Assembly: GCA_041552135.1 (NCBI GenBank)
Contig: JBFELL010000172.1
Location: 1 to 6,018 of the forward strand
DNA: 6,018 nucleotides
Reading direction: 5' to 3'
From: SZUA-186 sp041552135
Lineage (GTDB): Bacteria > Pseudomonadota > Gammaproteobacteria > UBA9214
The position numbers and the translations under genes are program-made. Numbering within the stretch: position 1 is the stretch's first letter; each line of letters begins with the position of its first letter. The notes under the pieces are model-generated. The model had not been told where the DNA came from. It searched no databases and saw only the letters and a program-made list of their open reading frames with translations. Shown one piece after another: positions 1 through 6,018 of this stretch.

Positions 1-90
1 CAACATGCGGACTTACATATAACTGACACAATAATAGTTGGCATCTAATCTTCACAAAACATTCATTCGATGCTGAATCGTTGGGGGGAA
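1..90. other. Flanking intergenic DNA left of the IS
   Basis: This stretch is richer in A and T than the rest of the window and shows no supportable gene, RNA or promoter. Before the IS arrived it was presumably the DNA directly downstream of the glucan synthase gene. Confidence 0.5.
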
Positions 91-96
91 ATCAAC

Positions 97-119
97 TACC
101 ACCCGCAGAGCGGGTGGTA
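97..119 (-). repeat. IS right-end hairpin (TnpA recognition structure)
   Basis: The minus strand reads TACCACCCGC, loop TCT, GCGGGTGGTA: a perfect 10-bp stem. One base later comes TTGAT (91-95), a plausible right-end cleavage site, since in this family the cut lies just 3' of the right hairpin. This is the most stable of the element's hairpins and marks its right end. Confidence 0.75.
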
Positions 120-126
120 TGATGAA

Positions 127-143
127 AGCCCCCAGAGGGGGCT
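127..143 (-). terminator. Terminator-like hairpin after tnpA
   Basis: On the minus strand AGCCCCC, loop TCT, GGGGGCT makes a perfect 7-bp GC-rich stem starting five bases after the tnpA TAA. It is followed by a short, imperfect T-tract (TTCATCAT), so it may be a modest intrinsic terminator for tnpA. It could also be part of the right-end DNA structure of the element. Confidence 0.55.
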
Positions 144-148
144 ATATG

Positions 149-583
149 TTAAAGCCCGGCTAATTTCATCTGCTCCTGGCGCTTCTCTTCTCGTTCCTGG
201 TTCTTGATGTACTCCCGGATCAACTGTTCATCTAACCCGACCGTACTCACACAATACCCCCGGGCCCAGAAGTGACGCCCCGTAAAATTCCGCTTCACCT
301 GCAGATAGTCCCTGAATATCCGAATCGCCGATTTCCCTTTCAGAAATCCTACCGTATGGGCCACACTGAACTTCGGCGGAATCATCAACAGCATATGGAT
401 GTGATCCCGCATCGCATATCCCTCAACCAACTCCAGCCCGCCCTGACGGCATAACTCCCGGAATATTCGTCCTATTTCCTTACGCAATGTCCCGTAGATC
501 GCTTTCCTACGATACTTCGGAACAAACACAATGTGATATCTGCAATAATGCTTGACGTGAGCTTGGCTCTGCCAGTCTCTCAT
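149..583 (-). CDS. tnpA: IS200/IS605-family Y1 HUH transposase TnpA
   Basis: A 144-residue protein, typical of the family (about 130-160). Known role: as a dimer it binds the hairpins at the element ends, nicks single-stranded DNA through a tyrosine that forms a 5'-phosphotyrosine link, and rejoins the ends to excise and insert the element. Visible: the early motif HYCRYHIVFVPKYRR (residues 12-26), the metal-binding HUH motif as HIH at 61-63 within MRDHIHMLLMIPP, the region SVAHTVGFLKGKSA (73-86), FWARGYCVSTVG (105-116), and the catalytic Tyr125 in IREYIKNQE with Gln129 one turn on, the usual arrangement. All catalytic residues are present, so the enzyme is probably functional. The ATG at 581-583 is favoured because a perfect AGGAGG lies 5 bases upstream. 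No tnpB accompanies it. No convincing promoter was found in the leader. Confidence 0.96.
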   Translation of the reverse strand: MRDWQSQAHVKHYCRYHIVFVPKYRRKAIYGTLRKEIGRIFRELCRQGGLELVEGYAMRDHIHMLLMIPPKFSVAHTVGFLKGKSAIRIFRDYLQVKRNFTGRHFWARGYCVSTVGLDEQLIREYIKNQEREEKRQEQMKLAGL

Positions 584-584
584 T

Positions 585-625
585 TTGGCCTCCTGTTAGA
601 ACTTGCCGGTTCAATGGGAGGCCAA
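585..625 (-). promoter_or_regulatory. Inverted repeat in the tnpA leader that sequesters the ribosome binding site
   Basis: On the minus strand TTGGCCTCC (617-625) is the exact reverse complement of GGAGGCCAA (585-593), giving a 9-bp stem with a 23-base loop that ends two bases before the tnpA ATG. Within the loop GAAC and GTTC can pair as a small inner stem. The anti-Shine-Dalgarno arm would block ribosome entry. A leader structure that hides the Shine-Dalgarno is known for IS200 tnpA; that it acts the same way here is inferred from pairing alone. Confidence 0.75.
589..594 (-). promoter_or_regulatory. Ribosome binding site of tnpA
   Basis: The minus strand reads AGGAGG followed by five bases (CCAAA) and the ATG of tnpA. 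This full-consensus site fixes the start codon. Five of its six bases lie inside the 9-bp stem at 585-625, so it is expected to be hidden in the folded mRNA. Confidence 0.85.
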
Positions 626-641
626 TTCTCTTACTTCGCAC

Positions 642-668
642 GACTCAACGGCAGAGCCCCGTCAAGTC
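642..668 (-). repeat. Second left-end hairpin in the tnpA leader
   Basis: On the minus strand GACTTGAC (661-668) pairs with GTTGAGTC (642-649), then after a two-base GG bulge GGC pairs with GCC around a TCT loop. Two of the outer eight pairs are G-U wobbles in tnpA-sense RNA but would be A-C mismatches in the opposite strand's RNA, so the fold favours the tnpA-sense transcript. No T-run follows, so it is not a standard intrinsic terminator. It may hinder transcription or translation entering from the glucan synthase side. Confidence 0.55.
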
Positions 669-669
669 T

Positions 670-686
670 CACCGCCAGAGGCGGTG
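670..686 (-). repeat. IS left-end hairpin (TnpA recognition structure)
   Basis: On the minus strand CACCGCC, loop TCT, GGCGGTG forms a perfect 7-bp stem. It is the outermost structure upstream of tnpA, about 10-15 bases from the presumed left end, where IS200/IS605 elements carry the hairpin bound by TnpA. Its inner six base pairs match the right-end hairpin except for two paired swaps of C and G. Confidence 0.75.
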
Positions 687-702
687 GTTTACCTAGATTC
701 AA

Positions 703-3700
703 TTAATCAGAGACTCCCTGGCTCATATCCACCTCGACGTAGTGCTCCCGACGGTCGTCCTTAAGCGGAATCATGCCTTGCGCACGCCCTGCCTCATCTA
801 CACCTGCACCGTTGACCACGGCGCCGTCCAGCGTTACGCGGATCAGGTGATCCGGCTTTGCAGCAACGCGTTTGACCGTGATGTGATAGACCGTCTCGCG
901 ATAGCGATAGTGGATTTTGTATGTCTCCCAATGGGCCGGGATACAGGGTGTGATGCGCAGGTGGTCCACTTCCAGTTGCAGGCCCAGTAATGTTTCCACG
1001 CTCAGCCGGTACATCCAGCCCGCCGCCCCGGTGTACCAGGTCCAGCCGCCCCGGCCCGTATGCGGCGGCGCAGCATAAATATCCGCACACATGACGTACG
1101 GTTCGACCCTGTAGCACTCGATCGCATCCGGCCGACTGCCGTGATTGACAGGGTTGAGCATGGCGAACAGTTCCCATGCCCGGTCCCTGTCACCCAGCAA
1201 CGCAAACGCCATCGCAGTCCAGATCGCCGCATGGGTATACTGGCCGCCGTTCTCGCGAACGCCGGGTACATAGCCCTTGATGTAGCCGGGTTCAAGACCA
1301 GATTTATCGAAGGGTGGATCAAGCAACTGGATTAACCGCGCATCGCATCGCACCAGGCGCTGGTCCACCGCCGCCATCGCTCGACGGGCCCGCACGGGAT
1401 CGCCAGCGCCTGAAATGACCGCCCAGCTCTGGCTGATCGAATCGATCTGGCATTCGTCATTGTCGGACGATCCCAGCGGTGTGCCATCATCAAACCAGGC
1501 GCGCCGGTACCAGTCGCCATCCCAGGCATTGACCTCGATGTTGTCACGCAACAGCGCAGCCTGCCCGCTGCAGGCTTCAGCAAAGACCGCGTCGCCCCGA
1601 CTGTGAGCCAGGCCTGCAAACAGCTGCAGGTTCTCGTACAGGAACCATGCCAGCCAGACGCTCTCGCCCTTGCCGCCATGACCGATGCGATTCATGCCAT
1701 CGTTCCAGTCGCCGCAACCCATCAGCGGCAATTGGTGTTCACCAAAGCGTAAGCCGTGCCTGATTGCACGCACGCAATGTTCATAGAGGCTCGCCGCTTC
1801 CGCAGAACGTTGCGGCTGGTCGTAGTACGCCTCCTCTTCCGGATTCAACTCGCGGCCCTCCAGGAAATTTACCGACTCATCAAGTACACCCGTATCCCCG
1901 GTCGCCCGCACGTAACGGCAGGTCGCATACGGTAGCCACAGGTAGTCATCGGAGAAATGAGTGCGCACGCCCTGTCCGCCGGGCGGATGCCACCAGTGTT
2001 GCACGTCACCCTGCGGGAACTGACGCCCGGCGCAACGCAGCAACTGCTCGCGGGCGAGCCACGGTGTCGCATGAATCAGCGCCATGGTGTCCTGCAATTG
2101 ATCGCGGAAACCGTAGGCGCCGCCGGACTGGTAATACCCGCTACGGCCCCAGAGCCTGCAGGAGAGTGTCTGGTAGAGCAGCCAGCCGTTGGCCAGCACG
2201 TCCAGCGCAGGATCCGGCGTCTCCACGTGCACCGCACCCAGGGTATGGTTCCAGTATTCCCACACCGCTTCCAGTGCCTGGCGTGCGCCAGCCGGTCCGC
2301 CGAATTGCTGGATGAAATGCTGTGCTTCGTTGGTATTACGGGCCGCGCCGAATACGAACACGATCTCGCGCTCCTGCCCGTCGGCCAGTTCGATCCTGGT
2401 CTGTATCGCGGCACAAGGATCAAGGCCTGCACCGGTCTTGCCCGACAACTGCTCGCGGCGCATGGCCGCCGGGCTGGCCAGCGAGCCGTTGCGGCCAATG
2501 AACTCGGTACGGTTTCCGGTCAGCGTACGCTCCAGCTCGCTGACCTGCCCGAAGACGACCCGATTGGCACATTCGCGGCCATAGGCGTTGCGGGCAAACA
2601 GGGCCCCGCTGTGCGGATCCATTTCCGTAACAATGTGCATCAGGTTGGCGTGGCGCCACTCACCGAGCACCAGCTCCCAATACCCGGTCAGCGACAAATG
2701 GCGCCGACGTCCCGAATGGTTGTGCAGCTTTACCACCGCGAACTTCACCGGTGCGTCCATTGCGACGTAGCTGTACAGTTCCGAGGAAATGCCGGCTTCG
2801 TAATGTTCGAACACGCTATAGCCGAACCCGTGCCGGCACACATACCCGGACTCACCACGGGCGGGCAGCGGTGTCGGCGACCAGAACGCACCCGTTTCCT
2901 CATCGCGCAGGTAGAGCGCCTCGCCACTGCTGTCACCCAGCGGGTCATTGTGCCAGGTGGTCAGCCGGAACTCGTGAGCATTTTCCACCCAGGTATAGGC
3001 ACTGCCGCTCTCGCTGACGACCGTGCCGATGTGCGGGCTGGCGATGACATTGACCCATGGTGCCGGCGTGCTCTGACCGGGTTCGAGGGTAACGACGTAT
3101 TCGTGACCGTCGGTCGTGAAGCCCCCCAGTCCGTTGCAGAAAGTGCGTTCCCGCGTCGACAGCGGATAGGCCGGTTCGACTGCCGGCTGCACCCCCGGGA
3201 CCAGGCGGTCAGGCAAGCGCTCTGCCGGCACCCGGCGTTGCACCTGCTCCGCCAGTGTCTCGGCGGTATCGGTGAGCACGACGCGGGCGACGGACTGGAA
3301 CAGGACCCGGTCCTCCTCTGAAAGTTCTTCGGCGCGCTTCACGAAGACGCCACCCGGTCTGTCGATAATTTGCGCTTCGGGACCCGCGTTGATCAGTCCC
3401 ATGATCTGGTCTTGCAGCACCGCCCGGTAGCCCGAGAAATCCTCGTTCACGATTACCAGGTCCACAGTCAGGCCCTTCATCTGCCAGTAGGCATGGGCTT
3501 GCAGTACCTCCTTTACCAGGCCGATGCGGTTCAGGTCGCCGATGCGTACCAGGACAATCGGCAGATCGCCCGAAACGGCAAAGCGCCACAGCCCGGGCTG
3601 ACCAAGCTGGTTGCGGGTAATGACGCTGGGCGCGGCGCGACGCAAGGTATTGGCGTAAATAACGGAGCTGGCCAGGTGGCCATAGACCTGTGCATCGGCT

Positions 3701-6018
3701 TCGGTTGCGTTGATGTGGCGCAGCACCTCCTGACTCTGGAACCACGCCATTTCAAAGGCACGCTCGACGAAGTGCCGGTCACAATACTTCTCAAGCACAG
3801 CCAGTGCTGCCTCACGCGTGTCCGCGACACCGGAAATGATCTGCACGGTCGCCGATTCGTCAGGTGACAGGGTGATGGTGCGGCGAATCGCCACAATGGG
3901 GTCGAGCACCGAGCCATCCGTGCCCGACAACATCGGCGGGCTGTCACTGCGATCCAGCACTACCGGGTTGGCTGCCGTTCGACCCCGCCCGATGAATTTT
4001 TCCCGGTCAGTCTCGTACGACGGCTCATCGGCAACCACACCAGGTGCCGCCAGCAGGTGAAACATCCACGGTACCTGCTCCCCGGGCGTGCGCCTGCGCC
4101 GCGTGCAAAGGATCGCCTGCCGGTCGGGCAGAATTTCGGTTTGCACGAACAGGTTACTGAAACAGCGATGGGCCAGGTCGGTATTCAACGGCGCCAACAC
4201 GACTTCCGCGTAACTCGTCACCTCGATATGACGGATACTGGACGACAGGTTGGTGAGCGTGACACGGCGAATCTCGACGTCGTCTTCGGGTGAAACACTG
4301 ATCTCTGTGTGTGCTTCGATCGCCTGATCGCGCAGCCGGTACTCAGCGCGCGCCTGCACGAAGATTGCCTCGTAGTGGTCAGCCTTGCGCCCTGTCGGTT
4401 GATACGCGGTTGACCAGTAATGTCCCGTGTCGCGGTCGCGCAAGTAAATAAATGTGCCCCAGCAGTCGGCAGTGGCATCCTCGCGCCAACGGGTGACGGC
4501 CAGGTCGCGCCAGCGGCTGTAACCTCCACCGGCATTGGTCGCCATGATGTGGTACCTGCCGTTGGACAACAGGTGAACCTCAGGTGTCGGCGTGTTCGGG
4601 ACGGCAAACACGCGCATGGTCGCAGCTGCTTCTGCAGCGGGGGCGCTCACTTCAGCTGCGTGCGGGTGCAACGTGGCGCCCTGCTTCGGTACACGCTCCT
4701 GCAGCAACAATTGCGTCGCCCGTGCGAGGGGGTCAGACATGAAGCGGCGCTGCATCGGCCGGTTGAGCAGTACGTGCTCGAAGGCCAGCAGGCTCATACC
4801 TTGATGATGCGCCATGAAGGCACGCACGATGGCGTGGTCCTTGCCTCGCTGCACACGCGAAGGCGTGTAATCAACCGCCTCGTAGAACCCGTAGTCGCCG
4901 AGGAACCCGGCGGCGGCAAGCCGCTGCAGGTTGCGACACGCTTCGAGCGGCAGCACTGTCAGTGCCAGTACGCTGGCGTAGGGAGCGATGACCAGGTCGT
5001 CCCCCAATCCGCGTTTAAGACCCAGCCCGGGTACGCCGAACGCCCGGTATTGATAGACATGGTGCATATCGGTGGCGTTATAGCAGGACTCGGATATGCC
5101 CCAGGGCACGGCGCGTTGCCGGCCGTATTCGATCTGGCGCGACACCGCGGCCTTGCAGGTCTGCTCCAGCAAAGTGTTCTCGTAACTCGGCATCATCAGC
5201 CGCGGCATGAGGTACTCGAACATCGAGCCGCTCCACGAAATCAGGCTGACGTCGCCCCCATGGCTGGTCAGCAGGCGGCCAAGTGTGAACCAGTGCTTCT
5301 GCGGTACCTGGCCCTGCGCGATGAGCAGGAAACTGGCGAGGCGCGCTTCGGATGCCAGCAGGTCGTAGCAGGCCGGATCGCTGCGGCGTTCGCCCACGTC
5401 GTACCCGATGGTCAGCAAGCCGCGCGAGCTGTCGTAGAGAAATTCAAAGTCCATCACTGCCAGTTCGCGGCAACGGACCACCAGATCGTCGATGATTCTG
5501 AGACGCTCCACCGCACCCCTGTAGCGTGATCCTGCAACACCCCCGGCGGACACCGGCACTTCACTACCGACGGCCGGCTCTCTGGCCAAATCCTCCAGTG
5601 TGGGGATGGTGCTGATGTTCAGTGGCCCGGATACCAGAAATTCAAGGTCATCGCTGAGTGCACGGGATTGTCGGTCGAATGCCTGAGCCCAGTAATACAG
5701 TTCGCCATCGATATCAATATCCGCAGGCAGCAATGCAGTCAGCCCCCCGCCAATACTGTGAATCTCCTCCAGCAGGATACCGGCGGCAGCCAGTGTCTGT
5801 GGCTGCGCTTCCGGGGTGGATTCAGACAGTGTGAACGGGCGCAGCTTGTCCTGCAGATACCTGATCTGCTTCGCTAGATCCGGGGCCGGCGATGAAGGCA
5901 GGTGCTCGGCAAGCACCTGCAAGGTGTCCTGCAAGCCCTGGAACACGTTCGCTGACAGCACCGGCTGGTTCTTTAACTCGACCAGTCCCGCCTGCAAGGT
6001 AAGCAGGCTGCCGGCCAG
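703..6018 (-). CDS. ndvB: Cyclic beta-1,2-glucan synthase, C-terminal 1771 residues (5' end outside window)
   Basis: Family role: an inner-membrane enzyme that builds beta-1,2-glucan from UDP-glucose, sets chain length by phosphorolysis and cyclises it to periplasmic glucan for osmotic adaptation and host interaction. Residues are numbered from the TTG at 5997. Seen: a helical linker (about 1-170); a glycoamylase-like domain (about 190-415) with WGISES at 299-304 and MAHHQG at 395-400; a first GH94-type beta-sandwich (about 470-770); a connecting segment containing SGDLPIVLVRI; a second sandwich (about 950-1260); and the GH94 (alpha/alpha)6 domain with FRDQLQD from 1297, GDWNDGMN (D1433 the likely general acid), QYTHAAIW (H1589) and TGAAGW at 1656-1661, probable phosphate-site residues. 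The frame is open through the last base at 6018, and the TTG has no Shine-Dalgarno, so it is an internal Leu. Family members are near 2800 residues; about 1000 are missing, expected to hold the GT84 domain and membrane segments. The C-terminus looks natural. The family is near certain; the exact glucan product is inferred. Confidence 0.94.
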   Translation of the reverse strand: MAGSLLTLQAGLVELKNQPVLSANVFQGLQDTLQVLAEHLPSSPAPDLAKQIRYLQDKLRPFTLSESTPEAQPQTLAAAGILLEEIHSIGGGLTALLPADIDIDGELYYWAQAFDRQSRALSDDLEFLVSGPLNISTIPTLEDLAREPAVGSEVPVSAGGVAGSRYRGAVERLRIIDDLVVRCRELAVMDFEFLYDSSRGLLTIGYDVGERRSDPACYDLLASEARLASFLLIAQGQVPQKHWFTLGRLLTSHGGDVSLISWSGSMFEYLMPRLMMPSYENTLLEQTCKAAVSRQIEYGRQRAVPWGISESCYNATDMHHVYQYRAFGVPGLGLKRGLGDDLVIAPYASVLALTVLPLEACRNLQRLAAAGFLGDYGFYEAVDYTPSRVQRGKDHAIVRAFMAHHQGMSLLAFEHVLLNRPMQRRFMSDPLARATQLLLQERVPKQGATLHPHAAEVSAPAAEAAATMRVFAVPNTPTPEVHLLSNGRYHIMATNAGGGYSRWRDLAVTRWREDATADCWGTFIYLRDRDTGHYWSTAYQPTGRKADHYEAIFVQARAEYRLRDQAIEAHTEISVSPEDDVEIRRVTLTNLSSSIRHIEVTSYAEVVLAPLNTDLAHRCFSNLFVQTEILPDRQAILCTRRRRTPGEQVPWMFHLLAAPGVVADEPSYETDREKFIGRGRTAANPVVLDRSDSPPMLSGTDGSVLDPIVAIRRTITLSPDESATVQIISGVADTREAALAVLEKYCDRHFVERAFEMAWFQSQEVLRHINATEADAQVYGHLASSVIYANTLRRAAPSVITRNQLGQPGLWRFAVSGDLPIVLVRIGDLNRIGLVKEVLQAHAYWQMKGLTVDLVIVNEDFSGYRAVLQDQIMGLINAGPEAQIIDRPGGVFVKRAEELSEEDRVLFQSVARVVLTDTAETLAEQVQRRVPAERLPDRLVPGVQPAVEPAYPLSTRERTFCNGLGGFTTDGHEYVVTLEPGQSTPAPWVNVIASPHIGTVVSESGSAYTWVENAHEFRLTTWHNDPLGDSSGEALYLRDEETGAFWSPTPLPARGESGYVCRHGFGYSVFEHYEAGISSELYSYVAMDAPVKFAVVKLHNHSGRRRHLSLTGYWELVLGEWRHANLMHIVTEMDPHSGALFARNAYGRECANRVVFGQVSELERTLTGNRTEFIGRNGSLASPAAMRREQLSGKTGAGLDPCAAIQTRIELADGQEREIVFVFGAARNTNEAQHFIQQFGGPAGARQALEAVWEYWNHTLGAVHVETPDPALDVLANGWLLYQTLSCRLWGRSGYYQSGGAYGFRDQLQDTMALIHATPWLAREQLLRCAGRQFPQGDVQHWWHPPGGQGVRTHFSDDYLWLPYATCRYVRATGDTGVLDESVNFLEGRELNPEEEAYYDQPQRSAEAASLYEHCVRAIRHGLRFGEHQLPLMGCGDWNDGMNRIGHGGKGESVWLAWFLYENLQLFAGLAHSRGDAVFAEACSGQAALLRDNIEVNAWDGDWYRRAWFDDGTPLGSSDNDECQIDSISQSWAVISGAGDPVRARRAMAAVDQRLVRCDARLIQLLDPPFDKSGLEPGYIKGYVPGVRENGGQYTHAAIWTAMAFALLGDRDRAWELFAMLNPVNHGSRPDAIECYRVEPYVMCADIYAAPPHTGRGGWTWYTGAAGWMYRLSVETLLGLQLEVDHLRITPCIPAHWETYKIHYRYRETVYHITVKRVAAKPDHLIRVTLDGAVVNGAGVDEAGRAQGMIPLKDDRREHYVEVDMSQGVSD

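Larger units (their letters stand above)
91..699 (-). mobile_element. IS200/IS605-family insertion sequence, IS200 type (tnpA only)
   Basis: The element is about 610 bp, the usual size for IS200-type elements. It has one Y1 transposase gene, no tnpB, and no terminal inverted repeats; instead each end carries a subterminal hairpin (670-686 at the left end, 97-119 at the right end, in tnpA orientation). Such elements move as single-stranded circles by peel-and-paste, enter 3' of a short target and make no target duplication. The right boundary is placed at a TTGAT on the minus strand (91-95), directly after the right-end hairpin. The left boundary is less sure: it falls in the ATTGAATC stretch (about 696-703 on the minus strand) beside the glucan synthase stop, so allow about 8 bases of error. 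All parts look intact, so the element may be active. Confidence 0.85.

Noticed and set aside
97..143. Tandem hairpins as a CRISPR-like or REP/BIME array, with TnpA as a REP-associated transposase
   Set aside because: The hairpins differ in stem sequence, there is no regular spacer pattern and only two lie together. The transposase is 144 residues with the element's own end hairpins, so an ordinary IS200-type element explains them.
1..148. A tnpB (IS605-type accessory nuclease) remnant or guide RNA next to tnpA
   Set aside because: No TnpB-like coding trace appears in any frame, and the right-end hairpin follows tnpA directly, leaving no room for one inside the element.
272..454. A 60-codon plus-strand frame inside tnpA
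   Set aside because: It is antisense to the transposase core that includes the HUH motif and has no ribosome site or recognisable protein features.
552..583. A possible plus-strand promoter (TTGACG at 552) for an antisense RNA like that of IS200
   Set aside because: The best -10 candidate (TCTCAT at 578) matches only four of six bases and is 20 bases away, too far to be convincing.
1957..3321. A 454-codon open frame on the plus strand, and another of 369 codons at 4420-5529
   Set aside because: Both lie opposite the glucan synthase, whose conserved motifs occupy the minus strand. Their translations show no recognisable domain, and long antisense frames are common opposite GC-rich genes.
5995..5997. 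TTG as the start codon of the glucan synthase
   Set aside because: The frame continues without a stop to 6018, there is no Shine-Dalgarno upstream, and the family needs about 1000 more N-terminal residues.

Overview
The window holds two features of substance, both read on the minus strand: the 3' two-thirds or so of a very large cyclic beta-1,2-glucan synthase gene (ndvB/cgs/chvB family) and, just past its stop codon, a compact single-gene IS200/IS605-family insertion sequence. The glucan synthase DNA is GC-rich, while the IS and the roughly 90 bases at the left edge are less so. A GC-rich, Gram-negative proteobacterium fits, since this synthase makes periplasmic glucan in such organisms, but the window does not allow a genus to be named.

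Layout, left to right in window coordinates. 1-90: AT-richer flanking DNA with no supportable gene. About 91-699: the IS element. On its coding (minus) strand it runs from its left end (near 699, beside the synthase stop) to its right end (near 91). It has a left-end hairpin (670-686), a second hairpin (642-668), a long inverted repeat that buries the ribosome binding site (585-625), the Y1 HUH transposase gene tnpA (149-583), a terminator-like hairpin just after its stop (127-143) and a right-end hairpin (97-119). There is no tnpB. 703-6018: the C-terminal 1771 residues of the synthase, in frame and open to the window edge. Its N-terminal part (expected glycosyltransferase family 84 domain and membrane segments) lies outside.

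The synthase part contains the glycoamylase-like central domain, two copies of the GH94-type beta-sandwich domain, and the GH94 (alpha/alpha)6 phosphorylase-like domain with its key motifs intact, so nothing suggests a broken gene. The IS sits a few bases after the stop and does not disturb the reading frame. It is in the same orientation, so transcripts running out of the synthase gene would enter it from its left end. The tandem hairpins and the sequestered ribosome binding site are what an IS200-type element uses to stay nearly silent in such a place. I see no sign of a novel multi-gene system. The most interesting structure is the set of hairpins with the same three-base loop in the short IS.
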